A stretch of 64,000 nucleotides of DNA from Streptomyces sp. NBC_01304 (GTDB lineage Bacteria > Actinomycetota > Actinomycetes > Streptomycetales > Streptomycetaceae), in NCBI RefSeq assembly GCF_035975855.1, contig NZ_CP109055.1, forward strand, positions 3,100,001 to 3,164,000, written 5' to 3'. The position numbers and the translations under genes are program-made. Shown here piece by piece: positions 1 through 8,609 of this stretch. The notes under the pieces were generated by a model, which did no database searches, had not been told where the DNA came from, and saw only the letters and a list, made by a program, of their open reading frames with translations. The first letter of the stretch is position 1. Each line of letters starts with the position of its first letter.

Positions 1-420
1 GAAGTGCCGGTGCAGCAGAGCGTGTTCGGCACCGTCACCGAGGCGATCGCACCGGCCATGGGGCCGGCCGGGTTCGGCGACTGGCATGCCTCGGCGGCGC
101 TCGCGACCGGGTTCGTGGCCAAGGAGGGCGTCGTGTCGACGGTCGCGCAGACCTATGGGGCCGATGAGGACGCGGTGGGCGGGCAGGCGCTCAACGAGCA
201 GTTGCACGCGACCTTCGAGCACGCCTCGGGCGGGCACGCGGACGCGGCGGCCATGGCCTTCCTCGTCTTCATCCTCGCCTATACGCCGTGCATGGCGACC
301 CTCGCCGCCCAGCGCGCGGAGATCGGGACGCGGCTGACGCTGATCGGGCTCGGGGTGCAGCTGGCGGTGGCGTGGCTGCTCGCGGTCGGGGTGTTCCAGC
401 TGCTGAAGGTGTTCTGGTGA
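1..420 (+). CDS. feoB: FeoB ferrous iron transporter, C-terminal fragment
   Basis: The reading frame is open from the first base of the window, so only about the last 139 residues are present. FeoB is the GTP-driven inner-membrane Fe(II) importer. The visible part carries the C-terminal membrane region: a segment with the family's Y-x-P-C-x-A type motif (YTPCMATLAAQ), then a last hydrophobic helix ending at LLKVFW. The start and the G domain lie upstream. The stop TGA overlaps the GTG of the next gene (GTGA), so the two are translationally coupled as a feo operon. The assignment rests on the C-terminal motif, the hydrophobic pattern and the FeoC-like neighbour. Confidence 0.85.
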   Translation, partial: EVPVQQSVFGTVTEAIAPAMGPAGFGDWHASAALATGFVAKEGVVSTVAQTYGADEDAVGGQALNEQLHATFEHASGGHADAAAMAFLVFILAYTPCMATLAAQRAEIGTRLTLIGLGVQLAVAWLLAVGVFQLLKVFW

Positions 421-698
421 GCGCCGGGCTGCGGGACTTCCTGCGCGAGTTCGAGCAGGCGGCGCCGGGCATGGGCCTGGCCGTGGTCGCGCGCCGCCTC
501 GGCGTCACGCTCGACGAGGCGCGCGCGATGGCGGACTACTGGGTCCGCAAGGGCCGCATCGAGCGGGAGCTCGTGGGCATGCCGGACTGCTCGGGCTGCG
601 TCTTCGCCTCGCGCGCGTGCACCGACTGCCCTTCCGTGTCCGGCAGTTCACCGCTGGTCCGGCTCACGCTTTCCGGCCCGTCCCCGGAACGGCAATAG
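417..698 (+). CDS. FeoC-like winged-helix cysteine-rich protein
   Basis: A 93-residue protein starting at the GTG that overlaps the feoB stop. Residues 1-55 look like a small winged helix (FLREFEQAAPG, ARRLGVTLDEARAMADYWVRKG). The C-terminal third has four cysteines close together (CSGC, then RACTDC), as in FeoC proteins that bind an Fe-S cluster or iron. FeoC is thought to modulate FeoB stability or activity or to act as an iron-responsive regulator; the exact role here is inferred from position and cysteine pattern. Confidence 0.75.
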   Translation: MSAGLRDFLREFEQAAPGMGLAVVARRLGVTLDEARAMADYWVRKGRIERELVGMPDCSGCVFASRACTDCPSVSGSSPLVRLTLSGPSPERQ

Positions 699-708
699 CT
701 CGGATCAA

Positions 709-754
709 CCCAGCGTGAGCCGCGGCTTCAGCCCAGCTTGAGCCGCGGTTTCGG
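709..754. repeat. 23-bp tandem duplication at a gene 3' end
   Basis: Two adjacent 23-bp copies (709-731 and 732-754) match at 20 of 23 positions. The second copy encodes the last residues of the monooxygenase on the minus strand and the first copy lies just past its stop. Read in another frame the outer copy encodes almost the same peptide end (KPRLTLG against KPRLKLG), so the terminal codons appear to have been duplicated. Confidence 0.8.
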
Positions 755-3175
755 CCCGTCCGTGCGCCCGGTCTGCGGGCGCCGGCTGCCCGCCCGGTAG
801 GGCTCCGGCCAGCTCGCCCCCGGCCCGCTGTAGCCCTGCTCGGCCGCCGCGTGCAGCGTCCAGTGCGGGTCGTACAGGTGCGGGCGGGCCAGCGCGCACA
901 GGTCGGTACGCCCGGCCAGGATCAGCGAGTTGACGTCGTCCCAGGACGAGATGGCGCCCACCGCGATCACCGGAACGGAGAGCTCGTTGCGGATCCGGTC
1001 GGCGTACGGCGTCTGGTACGAGCGGCCGTACGCGGGTCGCTCCTCGGCCACGACCTGCCCGGTCGACACGTCGATCGCGTCGGCGCCGTGCGCGACGAAG
1101 GCCCGTGCGATCTCCACCGCGTCCTCGGCCGTGGTGCCGCCCTCGGCCCAGTCGGTGGCGGAGATCCGCACCGTCATGGGCCGCTCGGCGGGCCAGATCG
1201 CCCGTACCGCGTCGAAGACTTCGAGCGGGAAGCGCAGGCGCTTGGCCAGGGATCCGCCGTACGCGTCGGTGCGTCGATTGGTCAGCGGGGACAGGAACCC
1301 GGACAGCAAGTAGCCGTGCGCGCAGTGCAGTTCGAGCAGGTCGAAGTCGCAGCGCGCCGCCCGCCAGGCGGCCGCCGCGAACTCCTCGCGGATCTCGGTG
1401 AGTCCGGCCCGCGACAGCTCGTGCGGGGTCTGGCTGCCCGGCTTGTAGGGGAGCGGCGACGCCGCGGACAGGGGCCAGTTGCCCGCCTCCAGCGGCTCGT
1501 CGATGCCTTCCCACATCAGCTTGGTCGAGCCCTTGCGGCCGGAGTGCCCGAGCTGCACGCCGATCGCGGTGCCGGGTGCCTGGGTGCGTACGAACGATGT
1601 GATGCGCCCCCACGCCGCGGCCTGCTCCGCGTTCCACAGACCGGCGCAGCCCGGCGTGATCCGGCCCTCGGCGCTGACGCACACCATCTCGGTCATCACC
1701 AGACCGGCGCCGCCGAGCGCCCGTGCGCCCAGGTGGACGAGGTGGAAGTCGCCCGGTACGCCGTCCGTGGCGACGTACATGTCCATCGGCGAGACGACCA
1801 CGCGGTTGCGCAGCTCCAGCTCGCGCAGCCTGAGCGGCGTGAACATCGGCGGGGTGCCCGGCGGGCAGCCGAATTCGCGCTCGACGGCCTCGGTGAAGTG
1901 TGCGTCGCGCAGCCGGAGGTTGTCGTGGGTGACGCGGCGGCTGCGGGTGAGCAGGTTGAACGCGAACTGCCGCGCCGGCTGGTCCGCGTACAGCTCCAGC
2001 TCCTCGAACCACTGCAGGCTGGCGCGGGCGGCGCGCTGCGTGGACTCGACGACGGGGCGCCGCTCGGTCTCGTACGCCGCCAACGCCTCCTGCAACGTGG
2101 GCTGTTCCTCGATGCACGCGGCGAGCGCGAGGGCGTCCTCGACGGCGAGCTTGGTGCCGGAGCCGATGGAGAAGTGCGCGGTGTGCGCGGCGTCGCCGAG
2201 CAGCACCGTATTGCCGTGCGACCAGCGGTCGTTGACGACGGTGCGGAAGGTGATCCAGGAGGAGTTGTTGGAGCGCAGCGGCCGTCCGCCGAGGGCGTCG
2301 GAGAACAGCTTGGCGCACCGCTCGACCGACTCGCGCTCGTCGAGCCCGTCGAAGCCGGCGGCCTTCCAGACCTCTTCGCGCATCTCGACGATGACGGTGG
2401 ATTCGCTGTCCGAGTACGGGTAGCCGTGCAGCTGCATCACGCCGTGCTCGGTCTCCGCGATCTCGAAGCGGAACGCGTCGAAGGCGAAGTCGGCGGCCAG
2501 CCAGATGTAGCGGCAGCGGTGTTCCTCGATGTGCGGACCGAACGCTTCGCGGCGGCCCTCGCGGGTGCCGCTGTGCACGCCGTCCGCCGCGATGACCAGG
2601 TCGTACGTCGACGACAGTGCCTCGGCCGTGGGTGCTTCGGTGCTGAAGCGGAGCTCGATGCCGAGGTCCCGGCAGCGCTCGTGCAGGATCTGCAGGAGCC
2701 GGCGGCGGCCGAGCGCGGCGAAGCCGTGGCCGCCGGAGGTGTGGCGGGTGCCCCGGTGCACGATGTCGATGTCGTCCCAGCGCACGAACTCGGCCTGCAG
2801 CGCGGCATAGACGACCGGGTCGGCGTGCTCGATGCCGCCCAGGGTCTCGTCGGAGAGGACGACGCCGAAGCCGAAGGTGTCGTCCGGTGCGTTGCGCTCC
2901 CAGACGGTGATCTCGCGCGCCGGGTCGAGGCGCTTGAGCAGGGCTGCGGCGTAGAGCCCTCCGGGGCCGCCGCCGACTACTGCTATCCGCAGGGGTGCGG
3001 GTCGGGGTGTGTTGTCGTCTCGGGGCTTCGCCCCGGGCCCCATCCCCGTTTGGCTTCTCGCCGTTGCTGGGGGCCAGCCCCCAGACCCCCGCTCCTCAAA
3101 CGCCGGAGGGGCTGAATTCGGCCCGGACGCCGGAGGGGCTGAATTCGGCCCGGACGCCGGACCGGGCGTGCTCAT
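728..3175 (-). CDS. Bifunctional aryl-CoA hydroxylase (SdgC-type): FAD monooxygenase fused to OYE-like reductase
   Basis: About 815 residues. After a poorly conserved N-terminal stretch there is a Rossmann FAD motif at residue 68 (VVGGGPGGLYAAALLKRLDP) and the GDAAH motif of p-hydroxybenzoate-hydroxylase-type monooxygenases. From about residue 445 to the end there is an old-yellow-enzyme TIM barrel (NRVVVSPMDMY, QLGHSGRKG, GGSLAKRLRFPLEV). This fusion is known from salicylyl-CoA 5-hydroxylase (SdgC) and 2-aminobenzoyl-CoA monooxygenase/reductase; which substrate applies cannot be read from sequence. The ATG at 3175 overlaps the hydratase stop (ATGA), implying coupling. Residues 1-61 are encoded by a repetitive element, so the true start may be at Met45 or near the CTG before RIAVVGGG. 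Confidence 0.85.
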   Translation of the reverse strand: MSTPGPASGPNSAPPASGPNSAPPAFEERGSGGWPPATARSQTGMGPGAKPRDDNTPRPAPLRIAVVGGGPGGLYAAALLKRLDPAREITVWERNAPDDTFGFGVVLSDETLGGIEHADPVVYAALQAEFVRWDDIDIVHRGTRHTSGGHGFAALGRRRLLQILHERCRDLGIELRFSTEAPTAEALSSTYDLVIAADGVHSGTREGRREAFGPHIEEHRCRYIWLAADFAFDAFRFEIAETEHGVMQLHGYPYSDSESTVIVEMREEVWKAAGFDGLDERESVERCAKLFSDALGGRPLRSNNSSWITFRTVVNDRWSHGNTVLLGDAAHTAHFSIGSGTKLAVEDALALAACIEEQPTLQEALAAYETERRPVVESTQRAARASLQWFEELELYADQPARQFAFNLLTRSRRVTHDNLRLRDAHFTEAVEREFGCPPGTPPMFTPLRLRELELRNRVVVSPMDMYVATDGVPGDFHLVHLGARALGGAGLVMTEMVCVSAEGRITPGCAGLWNAEQAAAWGRITSFVRTQAPGTAIGVQLGHSGRKGSTKLMWEGIDEPLEAGNWPLSAASPLPYKPGSQTPHELSRAGLTEIREEFAAAAWRAARCDFDLLELHCAHGYLLSGFLSPLTNRRTDAYGGSLAKRLRFPLEVFDAVRAIWPAERPMTVRISATDWAEGGTTAEDAVEIARAFVAHGADAIDVSTGQVVAEERPAYGRSYQTPYADRIRNELSVPVIAVGAISSWDDVNSLILAGRTDLCALARPHLYDPHWTLHAAAEQGYSGPGASWPEPYRAGSRRPQTGRTDGPKPRLKLG
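3016..3166. repeat. Streptomyces-type palindromic GC element with 27-bp tandem units
   Basis: The stretch contains a perfect 6-bp-stem hairpin (CGGGGC TTC GCCCCG, 3021-3035), a perfect 8-bp-stem hairpin (3067-3084), and a 27-bp unit repeated at 3101-3127 and 3128-3154 with a partial third copy. Similar REP-like sequences are normally intergenic in Streptomyces. Here the element sits at the junction of the hydratase and hydroxylase genes and stays open in the hydroxylase frame, because the 27-bp period equals nine codons and gives an SGPNSAPPA repeat. Confidence 0.75.
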
Positions 3176-4002
3176 CGGCCCTGCCACTTCGGCGGCCGCT
3201 TCGCGGTGAAGGCGGCGTGGAATTCCGCGTAGTCCTCGCCGTTCATGAGCAGGGCCTGGGTCGCCGCGTCCATCTCGACGGCGGCTGCGAGCGGCATGTC
3301 GAGCTCGGCGGTGAGCAGCGCCTTGGTCTGTGCGTAGGCGAGCGCGGGGCCCTCGGCGAGGCGTTGGGCGAGCTCGGCGGCGCGGGCGTCGACCTGGCCC
3401 TCCTCGGTCAACTCGCTGATCAGGCCGATCCGTTCGGCCTCGGGGGCGCGCACCGGGTCGCCGAGCATGAGGAGGCGGGTGGCGTGGCCGAGGCCGACGA
3501 CGCGGGGCAGCAGATAGGCCGCGCCCATGTCGCCGCCGGAGAGGCCGACCTTCGTGAAGAGGAAGGCGAAGCGCGCGGAGGGGTCGGCGATCCGGAAGTC
3601 GGCGGCCAGGGCGAGCACCGCACCCGCACCCGCGGCGACCCCGTGCACGGCCGCGATCACCGGGAAGGGGCACTCCCGGACGGCCCGGACCACCTGCCCC
3701 GTCATCCGGTTGAAGTCGAGCAGCTGCGAGGTGTCCATGCCGAGGGTCGCCCCGATGATCTCGTCGACGTCTCCGCCCGAGCAGAAGCCGCGCCCCTCGC
3801 CGGCCAGGACCAGGGCCCGGACCGTCTTCTCGCGGGACAGTTCGGCGAGGAGATCGCGCAGGTCGGCGTAGGCGCCGAAGGTCAGCGCGTTCAGCTTCTC
3901 GGGGCGGGCCAGCGTCACCGTGGCGACCCCGGCCTCGTCGGTCACCACCCTCAGGTGCTGCCAGTCGCGGGTGCGGGGCGTGGAACCGGTGAACGGGCTC
4001 AT
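3172..4002 (-). CDS. Enoyl-CoA hydratase/isomerase (crotonase) family protein
   Basis: 276 residues with the crotonase fold. The first oxyanion-hole segment is GRGFCSGGDVDE, the second is AAVHGVAAGAGAVLALAADF, followed by FTKVGLSGGDMGAAYLLPRV. The ATG at 4002 was chosen because GGAGG lies just upstream (positions 4006-4012). The gene overlaps the fused aryl-CoA monooxygenase by ATGA, so the two probably act in one pathway degrading an aromatic CoA thioester such as salicylyl-CoA or 2-aminobenzoyl-CoA. A CoA ligase is not in view; substrate and reaction direction are inference. Confidence 0.88.
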   Translation of the reverse strand: MSPFTGSTPRTRDWQHLRVVTDEAGVATVTLARPEKLNALTFGAYADLRDLLAELSREKTVRALVLAGEGRGFCSGGDVDEIIGATLGMDTSQLLDFNRMTGQVVRAVRECPFPVIAAVHGVAAGAGAVLALAADFRIADPSARFAFLFTKVGLSGGDMGAAYLLPRVVGLGHATRLLMLGDPVRAPEAERIGLISELTEEGQVDARAAELAQRLAEGPALAYAQTKALLTAELDMPLAAAVEMDAATQALLMNGEDYAEFHAAFTAKRPPKWQGR

Positions 4003-4228
4003 GCGGCCTCCTTCGGACGGGCTCTTCGAAGCTATCACCCTTCCATGACTGTCGTCACGAGTACGCAATAAGCCAAGTCCCACACTGGCTGGACGGCATC
4101 GGCGTACCGCCAATGGTCCCTACCTGTGTGGTGTACGTCCCACCAGGCCGGGGCCCCCTCCCCTACTCAGAGCGCCGGAGGCTTCGTAAGGTTGAAAGCA
4201 GGACAGCCCGCATCCGAACGGACATGCC

Positions 4229-4669
4229 TTGCACGAACCGCACGCATCACCCGCCTCCTGGCGTATCGCGCTTCCGCACACCCTCGCGGCGGTACCCGTG
4301 GCTCGCGCGCTGATCCGTACGGCGCTCGCGGAGATCACGGAGTTCGAGGTGTCCGCGGACTGCGACACGGCGGAGCTGCTCACCGCCGAGCTGGTGGCCA
4401 ATGCCGTGGAGCACACCTCGGGCGACGAGCCGATCGAGCTGGTCGTGGAGCTGCTGCCGGGCGGCTGTCAGGTCGAGGTGCACGACCGCGACCCGGAACC
4501 GCCTGGCGATCTGTCCCCGCCGGGACCCGCCGACGAGCCGGATCCCTGGCAGGAGCACGGGCGCGGGCTGCTCCTCATCCGCACCCTGAGCCAGGCTTGC
4601 GGGCATCGGCTGACCGGGTCCGGCAAGGCGGTGTGGTTCACACTGCCGGCACGTCCCGCGACGGCCTGA
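4229..4669 (+). CDS. ATP-binding protein, RsbW/HATPase_c_2 family
   Basis: About 146 residues with a GHKL ATPase core: N-box AELLTAELVANAVEHT and G-box EHGRGLLLIRTLS. Streptomyces encodes many of these small anti-sigma or serine-kinase-like regulators. A TTG at 4229 is the only ordinary start between the in-frame stop at 4193-4195 and the conserved ALPHTLAAVP stretch, with only a weak purine tract before it. No cognate sigma factor or STAS antagonist is adjacent, so the partner is unknown. The gene is divergent from the hydratase operon across about 226 bp. Confidence 0.75.
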   Translation: MHEPHASPASWRIALPHTLAAVPVARALIRTALAEITEFEVSADCDTAELLTAELVANAVEHTSGDEPIELVVELLPGGCQVEVHDRDPEPPGDLSPPGPADEPDPWQEHGRGLLLIRTLSQACGHRLTGSGKAVWFTLPARPATA

Positions 4670-4763
4670 TCACGCTGTCGGCACCCCCGCGACGGCCTGA
4701 TCACGCTGTCGGCACCCCCGCTACGGCCTGATCACGCTGCCGGCACGCCCCGCTACGGCCTGA
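4648..4763. repeat. 31-bp tandem repeat at convergent gene ends
   Basis: Units at 4648-4679 (32 bp), 4680-4710, 4711-4741 and a partial copy at 4742-4763, built around CGGCCTGATCACGCTG. The first unit contains the stop of the HATPase gene and the last contains the stop of the permease gene on the other strand, so the array exactly bridges two convergent 3' ends. Confidence 0.9.
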
Positions 4764-6180
4764 CCTTCCCGGTCGCGAGCCGTGAGTGGCGGCTGCTGTA
4801 GTACGTGTACACCAGCGCCCCCACCACCAGGAACACCGCGAACTGCACCCAGGTCTCCCAGCCGGTCCCCCAGATCAGATACAGGCAGAAGGCCACGCCG
4901 AGGACCGGGCTCACCGGGTACAGCGGAACCCGGAAGCGGCGCGGCAGTTCGGGCCGCTGACGACGCAGCGCGATCACCGCGATGTTCACCGCGATCATGA
5001 TGGCCAGGGTGCCGATGGTGGTCAGGTTGATCACCACGTCCAGGGGCACCACGGCCGCCGGGATCGCGAAGACGACCGCCATGATCCAGGTGTTGGCGAC
5101 CGGCGTCGACGTACGCGGGGAGATCCGCTCGAAGATCCGCGGGATGAGCCCGTCCCGGGCCATCGACATCAGGATCCTGCTCTGCCCGTACATCACGGCG
5201 AGCACGACCGAGGCGATGGCGACGACCGCGCCGAAGGCGATGATGCCGCCGCCGACCGTGGAGTCGGTGACCTGGTTGACGATGAGGGAGAGCGCGGCAG
5301 GCTTGTTGGCGACCTCCCCGGCGGAGAGCGCGCCGATCGCGGCGACCGCGACCAGGCAGTACAGGAGCGTCACCACGCCGATGCAGATCATGATCGCGAC
5401 GGGGATGTTCTTGTGCGGGTTCTTCACTTCCTCGCCGGCCGTGGTGATCGCGTCGAAGCCGATGAAGGAGAAGAAGGCGAGCGAGGCGCCCGAGGTGATG
5501 CCGGAGATCCCGTACGGCGCGAAGTCCGCGAGGTTGCCCGACTTGAAGGCGCTGAACGCGATCGCGCAGAACAGGATCAGGATGCCGATCTTCAGGACGG
5601 CCATCGCGGCGGTGGCCCGCGCGCTCTCCCGGATGCCGCGGACCAGGAGCAGCGCCGCGAGCAGCATCACCGTGACCGCGGGGATGTTGACGACGCCGCC
5701 CTCGCCGGGCGGGCTGGAGATCGCGGCGGGCAGGGTCCAGCCGAAGAGGCTGTCCAGGAGCTCGTTCAGATACTGGCCCCAGCCGACGGCCACCGCCGAG
5801 ACGGAGATGCCGTACTCCAGGAGCAGACACCAGCCGACGAGGAAGGCCACGCGCTCGCCGAGGGTGGCGTAGGCGAAGGAGTACGAGGATCCGGAGACCG
5901 GGATCGCGCTGCCCAGCTCGGCGAAGGAGAAGGCGGTGAAGATGCAGGTGATCGCCGCCAGGACGAACGAGACGATGACGGCGGGCCCGGCCTCGGCGAC
6001 CGTGTCGGAGAGGCCGACGAAGATGCCGGTGCCGACGATCGCGCCGACGCCGAAGCAGACCAGCTGGAACAGGCCCATGGTGCGCTGCAGGCCGTGCCCC
6101 TCCGAGTCACCGCCCGACTCGGCGACGAGGGCCTCGGGCGACTTGATGCGGAGCCCGGAGGGGGCTGACGGCGGGGACAT
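4753..6180 (-). CDS. APC-family amino acid permease
   Basis: 475 residues with about twelve hydrophobic segments. It opens with the APC signature GVGAIVGTGIFVGLSDTVAE and later has SFAELGSAIPVSGSSYSFAY and FFSFIGFDAITTAGEEVKNP, the usual cationic or neutral amino acid transporter landmarks. The ATG at 6180 is used. It is the last gene of a co-directional set with arginine deiminase and ornithine carbamoyltransferase (46 bp from the latter), so arginine/ornithine exchange or arginine uptake is the likely role; this is context inference. Confidence 0.85.
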   Translation of the reverse strand: MSPPSAPSGLRIKSPEALVAESGGDSEGHGLQRTMGLFQLVCFGVGAIVGTGIFVGLSDTVAEAGPAVIVSFVLAAITCIFTAFSFAELGSAIPVSGSSYSFAYATLGERVAFLVGWCLLLEYGISVSAVAVGWGQYLNELLDSLFGWTLPAAISSPPGEGGVVNIPAVTVMLLAALLLVRGIRESARATAAMAVLKIGILILFCAIAFSAFKSGNLADFAPYGISGITSGASLAFFSFIGFDAITTAGEEVKNPHKNIPVAIMICIGVVTLLYCLVAVAAIGALSAGEVANKPAALSLIVNQVTDSTVGGGIIAFGAVVAIASVVLAVMYGQSRILMSMARDGLIPRIFERISPRTSTPVANTWIMAVVFAIPAAVVPLDVVINLTTIGTLAIMIAVNIAVIALRRQRPELPRRFRVPLYPVSPVLGVAFCLYLIWGTGWETWVQFAVFLVVGALVYTYYSSRHSRLATGKVRP

Positions 6181-6225
6181 GCGTTCAGTTTGGGCAGGTT
6201 CGTACGGTTGTGCCTGCCCGGTGGG

Positions 6226-7224
6226 TCAGGCGAGTGTCGCCACCATGATCGCCTTGATGGTGTGCATCCGGTTCTCCGCCTCGTCGAACACGACGGAGTG
6301 CTCGGACTCGAAGACCTCGTCGGTGACCTCGAGGGACTCCAGGCCGTAGGTCTCGTGGATCTCCCGGCCGACCCGCGTGCCCAGGTCGTGGAAGGCCGGC
6401 AGGCAGTGCAGGAACTTCACGTCCGGATTGCCGGTGGCGCGCAGCACGTCCATCGTCACCGCGTACGGCACGAGGGCCTTGATGCGCTCGGCCCAGACCT
6501 CCTTGGGCTCACCCATGGACACCCAGACGTCGGTGACCACGAAGTCGGCGCCGCGGACGCCCTCCTCGACGGACTCGGTGAGCGTGATCCGGGCACCGCT
6601 CGCCTCGGCGAGCTCGCGCGCCCTGGCGACGATCTGGTCCGCGGGCCAGTACGCCTCGGGTGCCGCGATCCGTACGTCCATGCCCAGCAGGGCGCCGGTG
6701 ATCAGGTAGGAGTTGCCCATGTTGAAGCGGGCGTCGCCCAGGTAGGCGAAGGCCATCTCCTCCAGCGGCTTGCTGCTGTGCTCGGTCATGGTGAGCACGT
6801 CGGCGAGCATCTGGGTGGGGTGCCAGTCGTCGGTCAGGCCGTTGTAGACGGGCACGCCGGCGTGGGCGGCCAGCGTCTCCACGGTCTCCTGGGCGTCGCC
6901 GCGGAACTCGATCGCGTCAAACATCCGCCCGAGCACCCGCGCGGTGTCCTTCGGCGACTCCTTCTTGCCTATGTGCGAGCCGGCCGGGTCGATGTACGTC
7001 GTGGAGGCGCCCTGGTCGGCGGCGGCCACCTCGAAGGAGCACCGGGTGCGCGTCGAGGACTTCTCGAAGATCAACGCGATGTTCTTGCCCACCAGGCGGC
7101 GCTCTTCGGTGCCCGCCTTCTTGGCCGCCTTCAGCTCGGCCGCGAGCTCGACCAGGCCGCGGAACTCCTCGGCGGTGAAGTCCAGCTCCTTGAGGAAGTG
7201 GCGGCCGGTGAGGTCGGGGGCCAT
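6226..7224 (-). CDS. argF: Ornithine carbamoyltransferase
   Basis: 332 residues. The carbamoyl-phosphate motif ([12 protein letters not shown]), the HPTQ motif ([15 protein letters not shown]), the ornithine-binding SMG region (WVSMGE) and the catalytic HCLP motif ([10 protein letters not shown]) are all present. The ATG at 7224 follows AGGAGCACCTC. Because it lies directly downstream of arginine deiminase, the enzyme may work in the catabolic direction (citrulline phosphorolysis) as an ArcB; sequence alone cannot separate that from anabolic ArgF. No carbamate kinase is nearby. Confidence 0.92.
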   Translation of the reverse strand: MAPDLTGRHFLKELDFTAEEFRGLVELAAELKAAKKAGTEERRLVGKNIALIFEKSSTRTRCSFEVAAADQGASTTYIDPAGSHIGKKESPKDTARVLGRMFDAIEFRGDAQETVETLAAHAGVPVYNGLTDDWHPTQMLADVLTMTEHSSKPLEEMAFAYLGDARFNMGNSYLITGALLGMDVRIAAPEAYWPADQIVARARELAEASGARITLTESVEEGVRGADFVVTDVWVSMGEPKEVWAERIKALVPYAVTMDVLRATGNPDVKFLHCLPAFHDLGTRVGREIHETYGLESLEVTDEVFESEHSVVFDEAENRMHTIKAIMVATLA

Positions 7225-7261
7225 GAGGTGCTCCTGGGTCGGGGTCGACAACGTATGACTG

Positions 7262-7292
7262 GAAGTCTATACGACGTGCAACATTTCTATAC
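7262..7292 (-). promoter_or_regulatory. AT-rich promoter/operator-like site before ornithine carbamoyltransferase
   Basis: A short low-GC stretch between arcA and argF has two TCTATAC copies in direct orientation (7266-7272 and 7286-7292; GTATAGA on the coding strand). One can act as a -10 element for argF. The layout resembles an ARG box for an ArgR/AhrC repressor, but no perfect match to a consensus could be shown by eye. Confidence 0.35.
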
Positions 7293-8519
7293 AGCGTCAC
7301 GCTCCACGGGACAGCTCATGCAACGCGGCCCGCCCCGGCCCCGCCCCAGCTCGCTTCCCCGGATCTCGATCACCTCGATGCCCTGCTTGCGCAGATGGGT
7401 ATTGGTGGTCGAGTTCCGCTCGTACGCGACGACGACGCCGGGCTCTACCGCGAGGACGTTGCAGCCGTCGTCCCACTGCTCGCGCTCGGCCGCGTGCACG
7501 TCCTGGGTGGCGGTGAGGACCCGGATCTCGCTCAGGCCGAGGGCCGCCGCGATCGCGCGGTGCATGTGCTCGGGCGGATGGTCGGTGACCTTCAACTCCC
7601 GCTCGCTGACGCCCGGTTCGATGGTGTACGAGCGCAGCATCCCGAGCCCCGCGTACTGCGTGAACGTATCGCTGTCGACCATCGTCATCACGGTGTCCAG
7701 ATGCATGAACGCCCGCCGCTTCGGCATGTCCAGCGCCACGATGGTGCGCGCGCTGCCCGCCGCGAACAGCTTGTGCGCGAGCATCTCGACGGCCTGCGGG
7801 GTGGTGCGCTCGCTCATCCCGATCAGCACCGCGCCCCGGCCGATGACCAGCACGTCGCCGCCCTCGATCGTCGAGGGATAGTCGCTCTGCCCCTCCGACC
7901 AGTGGTGGAAGGGGCCCGCGTCCGGGCCGGTGAACAGCGGGTGGTGCTTGTAGATCGCCTCGAAGTGCACGGTCTCGCGCTGCCGGGCGGGCCAGCGCAT
8001 CGCGTTGATGGAGACGCCGTCGTAGATCCAGGCCGAGGTGTCCCGGGTGAAGAGGTGGTTGGGCAGCGGCCCGAGCAGGAAGTCGTCCAGATCCATCGCG
8101 TGAAAGCGCACGGAGGTCGGCTCGGGGTGGCGCTCCAGGAATTCCCGCTTGGTCATCCCGCCGACCAGCGCCTCGGCGAGCTCGGCCGCCGGCATGGTCT
8201 CGAACGCGCCGCGCAGCGGGGCGGTGGCGAGCGGGCCGTACTCCTTCTCGTCGAAGACCCGGTCCAGGACGAGCGACTTGGCGGCCTCGATGGCAAGGGC
8301 CTCGGCGAGGAGGTCACCGAAGAGGTGCACCTCGACACCGCGGTCGCGCAGCACGTCCGCGAACCCGTCGTGCTCCTGGCGGGCCCGGCGCACCCACAGC
8401 ACGTCGTCGAAGAGCAGGGCGTCCTTGTTGCTGGGGGTGAGCCGCTTCAGCTCCAGATCGGGACGGTGCAGGATGACGCGGCGCAGCCGCCCGGTCTCGG
8501 AGTCGACATGGAATCCCAT
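7287..8519 (-). CDS. arcA: Arginine deiminase
   Basis: 410 residues. It hydrolyses arginine to citrulline and ammonia. Family landmarks are visible: [10 protein letters not shown] with the catalytic Asp, the [10 protein letters not shown] block with the catalytic His, the [10 protein letters not shown] block, and the nucleophilic cysteine near the C-terminus in CMSCPVERD. The ATG at 8519 has better spacing from GGAAGG than the ATG at 8528, which abuts it. It is first in an arcA-argF-permease transcription unit, a classical arginine deiminase pathway layout lacking carbamate kinase. Confidence 0.93.
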   Translation of the reverse strand: MGFHVDSETGRLRRVILHRPDLELKRLTPSNKDALLFDDVLWVRRARQEHDGFADVLRDRGVEVHLFGDLLAEALAIEAAKSLVLDRVFDEKEYGPLATAPLRGAFETMPAAELAEALVGGMTKREFLERHPEPTSVRFHAMDLDDFLLGPLPNHLFTRDTSAWIYDGVSINAMRWPARQRETVHFEAIYKHHPLFTGPDAGPFHHWSEGQSDYPSTIEGGDVLVIGRGAVLIGMSERTTPQAVEMLAHKLFAAGSARTIVALDMPKRRAFMHLDTVMTMVDSDTFTQYAGLGMLRSYTIEPGVSERELKVTDHPPEHMHRAIAAALGLSEIRVLTATQDVHAAEREQWDDGCNVLAVEPGVVVAYERNSTTNTHLRKQGIEVIEIRGSELGRGRGGPRCMSCPVERDAV

Positions 8520-8609
8520 GGGAACCATCCTTCCCCGGCCGGGCGGCCTACGCGCGTGCTGCTCACCTTTCGTGCGCCTCGGCGCCCCGGAGCACCAAAG
8601 GCCCGGCGT

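Noticed and set aside
851..3115. Long plus-strand open frame opposite the aryl-CoA hydroxylase
   Set aside because: Antisense shadow of a gene with clear FAD and OYE motifs; composition is typical of mirrored GC-rich coding DNA.
4648..4763. Possible CRISPR array
   Set aside because: Units are directly adjacent with no unique spacers and no cas genes nearby; it is a simple tandem repeat.
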